Below, one piece after another: positions 27,359 to 38,847 of a stretch of 64,000 bases of DNA (its first letter is position 1; each line of letters opens with the position of its first letter). The stretch is from Mytilus californianus (Eukaryota > Mollusca > Bivalvia > Mytilida > Mytilidae). Both the position numbers and the translations under genes were made by a program. The notes below the pieces were generated by a model. It had not been told where the DNA came from. It was given only the letters and a program-made list of their open reading frames with translations, and searched no databases. The stretch is taken from positions 25,239,732 to 25,303,731 of the forward strand of contig NW_026262668.1 in the NCBI RefSeq assembly GCF_021869535.1, written 5' to 3'.

Positions 27359-27656
27359 CTGTAACATGTAAGGCTTACACATTTAGTTAATTACTTTAAC
27401 AATTCTTTCAGTTTAGAAAGTGTATCTGATCGGGAAAACAAGATGTAAACACATTATATTTCAAAATATATAATACACGATAGAACAAACTTAAGTTTAA
27501 AAAATATATATGGAAAAGTATGTGAAAGGAGGTTTTCAGAGGGAAATTATAAATCCATAGTTTTGCGGGAAAAAAAAAACAATAACTCGTCAAATACCGT
27601 TTCATCTTGCATTTCAGTAAATGTTTTGCAACTCATTTGTGTGTCCTTGTAACAAG

Positions 27657-28010
27657 CACTAGTAACTCGAATTTAACTTGAACAGACAAAAACGCATTAA
27701 CGGCATTTAAAAATGATTAATGAAAATTGAATAAAGATTGACAAAAATTAAAAATTATTTTTAATGCATTTCAATCCATATCAAATCATTTTAATACCAG
27801 TCAAATAGTTTCCCTTGCGGTCATTCAAGTTAATTTGAGATGTGGTTAAACTGCGTCAAACTAATTAGCCACGCCCCCGTTAAACGGAATCAAACTGATG
27901 TTAAGTCCTTTTAAACTTTAAAGTGTCCGCCTTTTTGTAAGGTAAATCACTCAAGCAGAACAGCATCCTCGTGTATCTATCATTAATCCGCTCCGAGCGT
28001 TATCGATTTA
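27657..28010 (+). repeat. Left terminal inverted repeat of the 24-kb element
   Basis: Matches the reverse complement of about 51505-51851, with scattered mismatches and one or two small indels. Landmarks include TTAATTAG-flanked ACGCCCCCGTTAAACGGAAT, GGTAAATCACTCAAGC and GAGCGTTATCGATTT. Homology fades after about 28010. Confidence 0.9.
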
Positions 28011-28798
28011 AGATATTTTACTGGTGGTTAGTTTTATATATGTTTTCCAATATTTATGTTATACGTAATGTTTTATATGTATATTGGAATGTATAATGTT
28101 ATACAAGCGGTGAGACTTTTTAATAAAAAAATAAACATGCTTCACAATTAAGATAAACGAATGAACAATAGATATATAATAAATTTTTAAATATTGATGC
28201 ACGATTTAAAAAGTACAAAGTGTTAATCTGTTAAAAATAAAATAGCTCTTTATATCAAATTATTCGTTTTCAATATTGCTTACTAATATGAAAACTCGTG
28301 GCATGTAAGTAAGGTATGGTCTTTTAAATATATCTGCGAAAAAATAAAAACCGGAAAGATAATAAGAAGGTCGTAATTGTGCTCATTACAAACCTAGAAG
28401 GGAAAGATGTTTTTTTAATCAATAGACAATAAGTTTTAATAGATGCATATTATATTTTTGGCAAGAAAAAAACATTAACATTTATACCGACATTTAAAAT
28501 AGCTTGTAATTAAAAACATTTTTTTGTTAAATAATAAAATTGATCTAGATGAGCTTGACATTTGTTGAATTCATTTAGTAAACAGTTTCGTCTTGCTAAA
28601 ACTTGTAATTAAAGTAACAGCTCAATGAACTTTTAAATCTGTGTAAAATTGTAATACCGGTCACTGGTTAAAAATGTGTGTTATTTGTGTAAAAGCAGCA
28701 AACGACAAATGAAATTTGAAGTGGGTTTACGAAGGGATTATCGTTATGTCCGCATGTAAAATAATTCTTGCAAGAAATGAACATTTGACGAACTGGAC
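28011..28798. other. Subterminal AT-rich sequence of the 24-kb element
   Basis: About 790 bp, very A+T-rich, with no ORF of note and no match I can see elsewhere in the window. It may be the element's own non-coding backbone. Confidence 0.5.
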
Positions 28799-30452
28799 TG
28801 GCTATTAAGCCCTCGCACGGTCGGCCCTGGCCCAAAAGGAATATTTAAAAAAAAACCTTATTTTTATATTTGCGGCTTTCAAAAACGTTTTTAAGACCAA
28901 AAGGTAACTTAAACATTGTAAAGCACGTCGGATAAAATGTTTCTGTCATATAATTGTGTAAGGCATATTTTAGCGGTAATTACTAGATAAAAAAAAAAAA
29001 TTGGCTATTCTAACTTCCCAAGTTTAATCTAGGTGCTCTCGTAGGCCACGTTTAATATTCAAATAAATTTCATTGGTCGGGATTTCATAATGTGTTATAT
29101 GAAATTATCTTGAAAATAATTGCGGGAAAGGGCTGTTAAAGTCCGAGAAGAAAACTCTTTTTCTTTTTGCGGAAACGTGAACGAAGGAACGTGCTACAAA
29201 TAAAGACCTGCGATTGTTTGTCAATAACTCAAATTTACAAAATAGTAAAATATAACTAATGATCAATGTCAAAATTATTGGAAGTTTTGTGATCATGACA
29301 TCACCTATGTTATGTAGTATAATTACTCGAATTTGTCAATTATACCACATCTTCTTATTTGTATATTAATCATGTCAAAATACGAAAATGGAAATGTAGT
29401 GAAGTATTGTGTCCATGCATGACGATATCAAAGTCGCGTACATATACGAAGAGAAGATGTGATAAAGACGTAAAAGAGACAGCAACTCAACCACACAACA
29501 TACAAGAATGTGTACAGTTAGCTCTTGTGTGCATCCTTTCCTTAGGATTTGACTTTAAAAGATATTACTACTTTTGCCTGAACATACCGGAATTGTACTA
29601 TTTTCTCGGAAAAGTAAGGTATTTATTTCCGGAAGCGTAGACTTTAATTGTGGAAACGTATTCTTTTTCCCGGGAAAGTAATGACAAATTTTATATGAGC
29701 AGTATATTTGTTTCAATGTCAGTATATAAAGCATTAACTAGTGTTAATGTCTATGGGTGTATTAGTTACAGTTGCATACTAATTGAGAGATCGTCCTTTT
29801 TGATGTTCTCTGTGTGGAAATTATTCTTCCTTCAGCATGCATCTTTACTTTGTTCCTCTAATGAGATCCTCATTTACCCTTACATTATAATAGTTTGTGG
29901 ACCCGTATGTATTTAGGAAATGGCACTCTCCGTGTATCGTACGTAAAAAAAAACAACTTTCGTATATTTTACGTTTCAGAGTCCTACATGTATGTTGAAT
30001 TTTACTCAGAACTTAGAAAGTTGATATCAGCGCGGGTTATGCTTAAAGTTAACCTTTTATTCTATTTGTCAGATAACCTACTTGTTTTTATGTAGGATTG
30101 CTGTCTGATTGACGAATAGCCGTAATTTTATCTCTATATTTTTATTTTTTTTTAGGGATGCATCCAATTGCACCTTTTCATTTGAAATATATTTCCGTGA
30201 CGTAACCTCAAAAGATTAGTCACTTCAATAAAAAATAATGTAAGCGAAAATGAAACCTCTTCTCGCATGTTGCACTTTGTGTAATTGTTCTCTTCGACAA
30301 AATTAAATATAAAGAAGCCACAATTTGGTTCCTAAATGGATATTGTTTAAAACCAGGGGCCTAAAGCTAGGCAAAGCCTATCTCTTGATAAAGTTTCTTA
30401 AATTCGGCAAATTTTAGAGACCGACCGTGCGAGGGCTCAGTCTGTATAGCCA
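28799..30452. mobile_element. Candidate 1.65-kb inverted-repeat element
   Basis: TGGCTATTAAGCCCTCGCAC followed by GGTCGG at the left is mirrored at the right by TGGCTATACAGACTGAGCCCTCGCACGGTCGG read on the minus strand, so the ends share TGGCTAT and AGCCCTCGCACGGTCGG with a small indel between. I could not find a convincing target duplication, so the exact edges are uncertain. Inside are two adjoining short open frames (29359-29640 and 29650-29916) with no recognisable motif and several GGAAACGT-like words. No transposase is seen. Confidence 0.5.
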
Positions 30453-30717
30453 TTCAAGGTCGTTAAAACTTTGATCATCCTTGTAAAGATTTTTTGAAAA
30501 TACGATGGTTGATGCCTTTTTCGAAACTAAAACATGATCAAATATAATTGGTGGCCTTCTGTTTTCATGTTGTTGTCTCGTTTACATATTCCCCATTTCC
30601 ATGCTTAATTTTAGATAAAGTAAAAAATTATGATAAACAAATGTATTCTTGTTGTCAGATCAAAATACATTTAACAAGCCAGTGCGATAAAATTCCATTC
30701 GTTACTATTACGTAAAA

Positions 30718-30858
30718 TATATATCACGATATCTCAGTAGCATGGGTTCGAATCCCGGCGAGGGAAGAACAAAAAAATTGCGAAAGCAAATTTACAGATC
30801 TAACATTGTTGGGTTGATGTTTAGACGAGTTGTATATATATATATATATATATATAAG
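30718..30858 (+). mobile_element. tRNA-derived SINE fragment
   Basis: Contains a canonical RNA polymerase III B box, GGTTCGAATCCCGGCGAGGG, within a T-arm-like context, followed by a tRNA-unrelated body with ACATTGTTGGGTTGATG and TTTAGACGAG, then a (TA)n tail at about 30832-30856. I recognise this body from bivalve SINEs. The 5' part with the A box is degraded or missing, so it is probably inactive. A 64-codon ORF across it is spurious. Confidence 0.72.
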
Positions 30859-31219
30859 TTCTGTGTCCAAGTGAGAAATAACTACATGTGGTTTGTATAT
30901 CAGGGGAGAATTGACAACGGGTGGTATGTATACTAAAATGTTTATCGTCTTCCATTATACATGACGTTGTGGATGAAAATTATGGACAAAAGAATAAAGA
31001 AAACAGAAAATAACCAGACAAATACATAGAAAAGAAAATGATGAGGTTCTAGAATACATGGAATAAAGAATGATCGGCAAAAGGTATAACGAATAGAAAA
31101 AATTGCCTAAAATTATAGAATACAGAAATAATGAATCCCGATTCAGACCCTCACAATCTGACGATGACATTTAGCTTTAGGGCAATTATGGGCAAACGAC
31201 CAACAACACTGTTTTTTTT

Positions 31220-32625
31220 TTATGAAAGTTCACATACAAGCTAATTTTAACAAAATCAACTTGAATATGTAATAAAAACTATATCTATATCTTCATGTGT
31301 TGAATTTTAAAGATAAACGGGTTTGAAGTTTTCGACATTTACTAAAAATTTCGGTTTCTTGAACATTTCTGTCTCCTTAAATTTTGTTTCAAAAGATAAA
31401 CGTATGCGGATTTCGGTAAAGAGATAAGGAATATCTTCGTTACAAAATTAGGCTCTACATTTGTGTAACAATCCTTATCAAAAATCCTTTTTGTTAAAGA
31501 AATAAATTGATTTTAGAAGAAAAAAAACGGCATTTTTGTTGTTTATTTATCTAGTTGAAAAAAGTCGGTTATTTCTTCATAAAAGTTGGAACGAATAATC
31601 TTCATCAGAGACATATAGTAATTGTATGGGTGTATAAAGTTTCCGCATTTTTAGCAAAAACCCAGTTCACGTTTCCACATTTTCGTGCATTACTTTTCCG
31701 AAATAAATAGATACCACTTTTCAGCATTTTTACCTGTATTTCACCTGTAAAAAATGGTAATAATGATATATCGGTATAAGACTTTATTATCAAATATGGT
31801 CATCTCCTCCCAACACAGATACCAAAAGAACCACAACTGGGCCGGAATCGTTTCTCCCAGTTCTATCCATGTCACACAATTATATTTATTTTTATGGACG
31901 TTTTGCAGAAGATCCAAACAACAACTTACATCAAAATTCGGTCTTTATCAGCAATAGCATCCGTTCGTAAAAATGATCGCGAACGTGCTGAATTCGTATC
32001 CGAACAGTTTGTCAAGTATGGTAGAGAATAGAATACGAGGTTGACTTTATAAAGTCAGTTGGCTACAAGTTTACCGCTTTAAACTGTGCTACATGTACTG
32101 TATAATAGTATACTGACGCTTAAAATATATATATAAACTTTTAGTGCTGAACATTGACTTTTAATTGATATATGACCATGTGTGATTTTTATCATTTTAA
32201 GTTGATACATTTGTAGTTTCATTGTAGTCATAAAGACTTATCCTGCTCGAAGTCCTACTTCCACCCAACTGGTGAGTAAAAAAAGGGGGGGGATACATTA
32301 AAGATTTAAATGCGGAAACGTAAATAACCTTTAATAAAATCAATGCAAAAACAATGCGGAAAAGAGTACTATAAAAATGCGGAAACGTAAGAATTTTAAT
32401 GCGGAAACGTAGTGCCACAATGCGGAAACGTAAAACGCCAAATTGTATTATATGTCTCTGTCTTCATACAGTATCATGCCAAACGCCATTTTGAAAAAGA
32501 GGGGGTCCATGTTCTCGTTTTTAAGCTAATGGTTAAATCTCGAAAAGATGCATTTTTTCCCGATATTTCACAGTTTGACGTCGCGAAAAATATCATTTTA
32601 CGGAAGCAAATAATCAATTAATGTG
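31220..32625. repeat. Diverged long repeat, copy 1 (interrupted)
   Basis: Homologous, in the same orientation, to about 39935-40465. Shared words in order include ACATACAAGCTA, CTTCATGTG, ATTTCGGTTT, TTGGTACAAATAATCTTCAT / TTGGAACGAATAATCTTCAT, CCATGT.CTCGTTTT and TTTGAC.TCGCGAAAA. It is interrupted at 31606-32460 by a younger insertion, and copy 2 provides the uninterrupted site. No protein signature can be read. Confidence 0.7.
31606..32460. mobile_element. 855-bp inverted-repeat transposon with GCGGAAACGTA motif arrays
   Basis: Ends are CAGAGACATATAGTAATTG (left) and, on the minus strand, CAGAGACATATAATACAATT (right). They are flanked by a perfect 7-bp duplication TCTTCAT (31599-31605 and 32461-32467), and the paralogous sequence at 40307-40313 has a single TCTTCAT. 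Near the right end TGCGGAAACGTA occurs four times with a variant TGCGGAAAAGAGT; near the left end the inverted forms TTTCCGCAT, ACGTTTCCACAT and ACTTTTCCG occur. CAGRG ends with 7-8-bp duplications recall hAT or P-type elements, but I cannot assign a superfamily. Non-autonomous: no transposase. Confidence 0.82.
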
Positions 32626-33720
32626 TCGATAAAAAGAACGAATTCTACAATATATAAAATTCTGTCAAAAATCATTTCCTGGGTCAATATTATAAAGTTC
32701 ATCCGAAAAAGTGATAAAACTGATAATAACATACTAATTCAATTTCATGCAATTAGGTTTTAATGCTAAAAGTTTTAGAAGAAAGAGTTAAATGTCTTCT
32801 TTAAAATATTTAGATTAATTCTGCGAAAACATCAGAGAGAGACAAAACAAAAATGCATGCAACCAATTGAATAAAATGGAGAATGGAAATAGGAAATGTG
32901 TCCGACAACAATCCGACCAGAGAGCAGAAAAGGTATATAAGGCACAACATTTGCACTAAATTGAGTTACCTTGTTTTGTAACCCCCATTGACATAATGGT
33001 TACATTGGCTACAATGGTTACACTCATACAAACTATCATAAATCATATTATTCAGAAATTCTTTTTGGGGATCATTAATGTACGTCCAGTGGCATACATA
33101 TAACATGCATGTCGGAACAGGAAAATTGACATAATTTAAGGTACTATTAGAACCATGTTCACATTATTATACATTAGACATATGTCTCTGATTATACCCA
33201 ACAATTGTGATGATGACGAATTTCTTAAACTGTTCGAAATAATCTAATCGAAAGATATATCTGTAATTTTACTTTGTCCATAACTTCGACGAACCAAATT
33301 AAAGCGAGTAATACTTCGACCTGTTTTAAAATCAGATTGGTTTTGAATGTTTCTCTCATATATTCAATATGTATATACATGTATATATTCTTAATTGAGA
33401 CTATCTATTATTATTATAGTTCCATAACATTCTTTCAAGCCGTATAAACCAATGATCGACAAGTGCGTACATTTTGTGAAATCATATATAATGTGTATGT
33501 TTCAAATGTCCATATCTATTGACAACGAGTATATACCCTTGGAAAATATGTAAATAGATTTTTATTTTATCAGATCTTTTTTGGGGAATTATTAAGATTT
33601 TCATAAATATCAATCTTAACACCAGAAACGTTATTTATAAACAAACGTATAAGTAATGACTATAGTATATCACTATCGGACACGCAAGACAAAGATGTAT
33701 ATTACACCTGATATTTTCAA
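32626..33720. other. AT-rich sequence with fragments of dispersed repeats
   Basis: No credible gene. A short antisense copy of the retroelement 3' end (GAGAATGGAAATAGGAAATG) lies at about 32879-32940. The rest shows no structure that I can support. Confidence 0.4.
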
Positions 33721-33776
33721 AATGGAAAGTTACAAGTTATCGGCCGTGTACACTGATCAATACCCTCAGAGGTCAA

Positions 33777-34055
33777 GTGATGCACCAACTTGCTTTATGT
33801 AATTGTGTAATAAGAGTTTTAAAGTCCGACAGGAAATCGATTGAATACCTGGACGTGTCACCTCACAATACATCTGGGAACAATTTCTTCAGCCATGCTG
33901 GTGATCAGATGAGGGAAGATCCGAATTTATTTAAAGAAGTTTACAAAACCGTTTTACATAGAGAAATTATGAACAAACTAGACTTTCGAAAACATTTCTA
34001 CACGGAACACTTCTTTATGACTTTGAACTTTGACTTTTTAACTAATTTCCATTAA
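33777..34055 (+). CDS. Unassigned open frame inside the 24-kb element
   Basis: About 92 codons are open on the plus strand, starting at a GTG/ATG pair. Composition is more protein-like than neighbouring ORFs: mixed charged and polar residues such as DRKSIEYLDVSPHNTSG and DQMREDPNLFKEVYKTVLHR, rather than the low-complexity translation of AT-rich DNA. Immediately upstream another frame (ATG near 33722, beginning MESYKLSAVYTDQYPQ) is open up to a stop at about 33802. The two frames together could be a host or transposase-derived exon with a frameshift, or an exon ending near the GTAATT at 33799. I do not recognise the family. It could equally be chance. Confidence 0.25.
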   Translation: MMHQLALCNCVIRVLKSDRKSIEYLDVSPHNTSGNNFFSHAGDQMREDPNLFKEVYKTVLHREIMNKLDFRKHFYTEHFFMTLNFDFLTNFH

Positions 34056-34768
34056 TATGACTTTTTTCAAAAACTTAATAAAAATTAGTTTCAAAACGAT
34101 TCCTTAGTTTAAAATTTAAAAAAATATGTTATTATTTTAATTTGGCACGCGCTCGTCTTTGTGTAATGTCTAATCACCTTGTTAATTGATCCAATAAACC
34201 TTTAAGAAATAACTTCAAACTAAAAAAAAATAATTCTTGTGTTTTCGTAATTAGAAGAGATAAAGAGGTATTGATCTTAAAGTCATATGAAACCTCAAAT
34301 TAAAAAAAATATGCATATGTTTTTTATAACAAAATGGATAGTTGTCATTATTAAAGTTATGTACAAGTGTTATACAAGTGCTCAATATCCATGCTTCTTT
34401 GTTGATTGATTTGTTTGACAAACAACATCAGATAATAAAATATCTTGTGGAAAAACTACATTTGACGGTACGTTTATTTTTTATTCATAACACTATCCCA
34501 TCATGGGCTTGGTCCAGTTAAAGGAGCTTAGTGCACAAAGGCGGCCTATGTGGTGTTTAGAAGCTCTCGTTAATTCAGTCTCCTAATTTAAAGGCTCCAA
34601 GGCAGCACATTCGTAGAAATACCGCAAAGGACCTCCTTCGTACACTAAGAAGAAAAATGTGCACTAAGAACCTGATGGAATGATACAACTTTCACAAAGG
34701 ACATGGCATATAGAAATAGACTTTGTAAAAATACATTATTTTAAATTTTATGATCATATCTTTTGTGA

Positions 34769-34771
<3 letters not shown>

Positions 34772-34803
<32 letters not shown>

Positions 34804-34910
34804 CGGAGGGGTCCTGATCCCGAAATCCCGGGCTTAAAAACATGAAATCCCGAAGTCCCGAATTTAAAAAAAGTTAAATCCCGACATCCCGAAATTCGAA
34901 AAACCTTGAC
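34772..34910. repeat. Poly-G tract and TCCCGAAAT-type simple repeat
   Basis: Thirty-one consecutive G residues (34772-34802), then GGAGGGGTCCTGATCCCGAA with several degenerate TCCCGAAAT/TCCCGAAGT words to about 34900. The G run can form quadruplex structures and is a likely place for assembly length error. Confidence 0.8.
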
Positions 34911-34938
34911 CGTTTAGAATCCACTTTGTATACTGATT

Positions 34939-35111
34939 AAACATGTAAAATTGAAGATGAGAAACATATTATATTAGACTGTCCTTTATATGCAGATTTA
35001 CGTGAAAGTTTATTTTATGAAGTTAAAAGAAGTAATGGTGATTTTAATATTTTATCTGATGATGATAAGTTTATACATCTTTTTAAAAGTACTGTTTTTT
35101 GGTGTGGTTGA
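34939..35111 (+). pseudogene. LINE reverse-transcriptase C-terminal remnant
   Basis: One frame reads CKIEDEKHIILDCPLYADLR and continues to a TGA at 35109. The C-x6-H-x4-C arrangement followed by P-x-Y-x-x-L-R is the zinc-knuckle-like tail common at the C-terminus of LINE endonuclease/reverse-transcriptase proteins, where it contributes to RNA binding. Only about 55 codons remain, with no palm domain upstream and stops beyond, so it is a relic captured inside the transposon nest. The overlapping 110-codon ORF at 34990-35322 is in another frame and is not supported. Confidence 0.6.
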
Positions 35112-35289
35112 CAAGACCTGCTGTAATATTCTAAGTAGAAGAAATTGTTTTTTTATATGCTTGATAGATAGTGATGTTTTTGCAGACCTGAAATATCTTA
35201 TAAACATGATAAATGCAGTTATATGGTGCTTTTTGTATTTCTGTCTGTTATATTTTTTACTTCTATGTAATATCGTATTTTCTACTCTT

Positions 35290-35420
35290 ATTTTTAGCTC
35301 ATTTTGCGTCCGTCGTCGTTAGCTTTTACAAAAAATCTTCTCCTCTGAAATCACTGGGCCAAATTTTAGTTATAGAACGGTAATTTTGTTCAACCGAAAT
35401 ACTTTTAATGGGTACACATA
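35290..35420 (+). repeat. Fragment of the AGCTCA...CTTCTCCTCTGAAA dispersed repeat
   Basis: TAGCTCATTTTGCGTCCGTC, GCTTTTACAAAAA and TCTTCTCCTCTGAAA match 39108-39220 in order. It is a common bivalve interspersed repeat by my recollection. Non-coding. Confidence 0.6.
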
Positions 35421-36399
35421 CTAGATTTACTAAGGATAAGATTATAAGAGTTTTATTTAGGAGCAAGAATATATGGTTTACATTATTTTTTTAAATGCAT
35501 CAGTGTTATATTAATAACATAATTAAATTTTATAATTATCAAAATACACATATGGCGGAGAATGACAATAAAACACAATGACATCCGTAATAAAGGTAAC
35601 TTTCATAGAAAACAATTTAATATGATTATTCTCTTTTTGAAAATAATATTGATCTCTTGAAGTCTTTCTATATCACTTCTATAATCGGGTTTTGAAGAAT
35701 ATGTTTTACTCTCAAATGTCTTTCAAGGTATAATGATAGTATGTAAACTATAGAGTTGTAAATGTTGAAATGAAATCTCAGAAGCATTTTTTTTCTCAAT
35801 TTCTATCTCAAAACAGGTTTCTTTAAAAAAAAAAAAGTTTACTAAAGCAATGTCCTTCAAAACAAAATAAAACAAAGGCAAAGTAAACATAAAATTCAGT
35901 TTTTAATTTTTCTTTCATCATCTTCAAATTATAACATCCTAAACCGTTAGGTTTATTCAACAAGTATCATTAATTAATTAATTAGTAACGATCAAAAGAC
36001 GATTGTTATTTGGATATGGTTGATTGAACTTAATATTTGGGAATTTGCAATAAGCCGTTGGTCACGTACCGAGTGGCACGCGCTGATTAAAAAGTCATTT
36101 TACTTCAAAATTACAATATCTATTGATACCAAACTTTATATTTATGAGTTATATACTTAATATATCCATGTTCTTTGTGATCTTAAAACATCGTTTTTGT
36201 GTCCTTAGTGCACTAAGAAGTCCTTTGCGGTATTTCTACACACCGTTTCATTTTAAAGATACTATATAATATGTTTTCGCATTGTTTGCACATTGAACAC
36301 AAACAAATCTAAAAAAATAAGGAGATGTGGTATAATCTCTCGCCAAGAGACCAAATAACACAGAAATTAACAACTAAGCGTTTTTTGCCTTTTTACTAT

Positions 36400-38065
36400 G
36401 ACGTTGCGCACGATGTATGTACCAATTCCATTTTGCTATAGATTAGCATAAAAATAAATACGTAGACTGGTCAGTTCGATAAAAATATAGTAATTTCTGA
36501 TTGAATTCATTCCATTAGACTTGAAATTAAAGAAAAAAAGGAATCGAAATTTAAAATACCAGGAATTATAACACTTAATTATCTCATTTTTACGCAAAAA
36601 CGTAATGTCCAACGTTTCATTTTATGTGCAAAAGATCAGAGATCCGTTTCTCTCCTACGGTATTTTTTCTCTGATCATCGTAAAACTTCACAATAATATT
36701 GCTATTGTTATAATTATTCGCGTGTTAAAGCAAAATCAATATCACTGAAACCGTAATCCGGAAAATGTTATTTTTGTAAACGGTCTGAAAAATGTCCAAC
36801 CGTATGCAAAGTAAGTATATTTCGGGTTTGTGCATTTATACCGTGAAATTGAAAAAGCCGAGAGAAAAAATATTTATTATATTTTGAAAGTTTTTTTACT
36901 TTTCTCCTGGTTCATGATATTTTTTTGCCGGAAACCATGCGTATAGTTTCTATTGCAATGACTTCATAAAGTATAGCCATCTTGTCCCAACGAAAAAAAC
37001 GCTGTATTTTCTTTAAAATTGAGGTTTTAACCAGCTGTCTATCAAATAAGCATAGTTAGATCATAAAAAATAAAACTTGGCGGTAAAGGTTTTTCTGTTT
37101 TTCTTCTTAAACAACATAGTGTTTAATATTTTTTCGTTAGGCAACAAGGTTTTTAGATCGTTTCAAAAAGTATAGCCGTTTTGTCCCAACGTTCGCAAAA
37201 CGTAATTGATGTCATGCTCTGGTTTTTAATTTTATGTCGTAATTATTTGTTTCCAGTTTAATTCGAATGAAAATAAAAATACATGTATAAATTACAATAC
37301 AACCAATGTATGAGAAAGGAATAGTTTAAGTTTAAATTCAAATGTTGACCAAATGAGATCAATATAAAAAAAATATCGTGATCTTAGGGTTTTTTTTTTA
37401 TAGCATATTTGTTTTATATAAGGAACATTGTCTATCTGCAAGTTTTAAATCGTCAAAAGTAACATGTATATTTTTTTGTTAATAAAATAAAATAGAGAAA
37501 ACCCATTGCTGGCAATTATAACAAACAAAGGATATGCCACAAAAATACGGAAATGAGAAAATTTAAAACATGAGTCCCGAATGTTTAACTTCCTAAATAT
37601 TTTGCGACAAAGAAAGCATCGGGAAATGATAAAATATAGAAAGGAAACGGAAACGGAAACGGGAAGAAATGCAACAAAAGGAATAAATATGCAAAAAATA
37701 GGAGAATATGAATTCAAAATCTAATTTATATTAAAAATAAATCTGTGTAAATTTGGACATTATTGTATCGGATTCATTAATGCGAACTGCTGCCGAAAGG
37801 AAAATTATCAATTATGGCCTGGAAAGACTGACAACTCCTGTAAATGAATTTCATTAAAAAATATCTATACGACCACTTTGAGTTTTATTTGTAAATTTAT
37901 GCATTTTTTCAGACAAACCGAAAATCGGTTACCAAATTCACAACAGTAAATTGACATCATCAATAATATGCTTGAACGCCTGAAACTTTCTTTGAAATCG
38001 TCGAAATCGCCTTATTTTGAGGAACGTCGTGAAACGCTAAGCAGTACCAACATCGTGCGCAACGT
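36400..38065. mobile_element. Candidate 1.67-kb inverted-repeat element
   Basis: GACGTTGCGCACGATGTATG at 36400 is mirrored by GACGTTGCGCACGATGTTGG on the minus strand from 38065. The flanks read TAT on both sides (36397-36399 and 38066-38068), a possible 3-bp duplication, or TA within it. Subterminal words ATGTCCAACGTTT, ATGTCCAACCGTA, TTGTCCCAACGAAA and TTGTCCCAACGTTC in the left half look like a degenerate repeated motif. A (GGAAAC)n run lies at about 37640-37665. The minus-strand ORF at 37445-37717 shows no recognisable features. No transposase. Confidence 0.68.
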
Positions 38066-38847
38066 CTATACATCTGACGGTAACTTTTAGCTTTAGGGCA
38101 CTGAATTTAGTGACCAGAGAGATGACATATAACCTTCTGTAGAAAAATCATTTGAAAGGTAAATATTATTAGGGTCATCCGGAAAGTTGATGAAAATACT
38201 TTAGATACACAATGTATTTCTTTTTAATTTATGCAATTCAATTTTGATACTACAAGTTTTTAAATCAGTAATATCTTACGATTCAAATTAGCGTTAGGCA
38301 AACTATAAGCAATGTGTCAGTATTTCAATTAGTTATAAGTCCTAATGAGTGACATTGGCCTGAACTGAGCTGTGATACTTCTTACTTAGTTTGATTTTTA
38401 GATGATCTGTTATAATACTTAAAGTGTTTTTGACATTTGAAATAATAATAATTCGAACTTAACTATTCATTTTCTTACTAGCGTCAACAACTGGTAATTG
38501 CCAAATTTGTTGGTAATTCGTAGTAAAATTAGAAGATACGGGGATGTCGTGTGACTCGTGTCTGTGGATTGGATATTAGGAAGTGATAATGAAATGATAT
38601 CTTCCTGGGCCTATACCATGTTATATACACGTGATTTGCGTTATCGTTATATCCGAGACAGTCCATGAAAAAAGGTACAAAAAGTCTCGTTGAACTTTAC
38701 AGATTACGATATCAAAGTTCGATAAAATATTTTCAAATAAACAGCTGCGCCATGAGCGCATGATACGCCCGTCGTCTTGTGTGTGAATTGTTATTCAATA
38801 ATCGTAAATAGTTTCTGACATACGGCCTGACATGCGAAAACCCCCTT

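Larger units (their letters stand above)
34613..36239. mobile_element. Candidate 1.6-kb inverted-repeat element
   Basis: GTAGAAATACCGCAAAGGAC at 34613 is mirrored by the same word on the minus strand beginning at 36239. Homology continues inward through a run related to CTTAGTGCACTAAG for about 40 bp. No target duplication could be identified. Inside are a 31-bp G run (34772-34802), a repeat with the words ATCCCGAAATCCCGGG and TCCCGAAGTCCCGAA, a LINE C-terminal remnant and a piece of the AGCTCA...TCTTCTCCTCTGAAA repeat, so the interior is itself a composite. Confidence 0.6.

Noticed and set aside
27143-27364. Plus-strand 73-codon ORF over the unit-C defensin exon
   Set aside because: It is the antisense of the exon; the cysteine pattern and splice acceptor are on the minus strand.
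30718-30760. Possible tRNA gene (GGTTCGAATCCCGGC T-arm)
   Set aside because: No acceptor stem, D-arm or anticodon arm can be folded upstream; the downstream body is that of a SINE.
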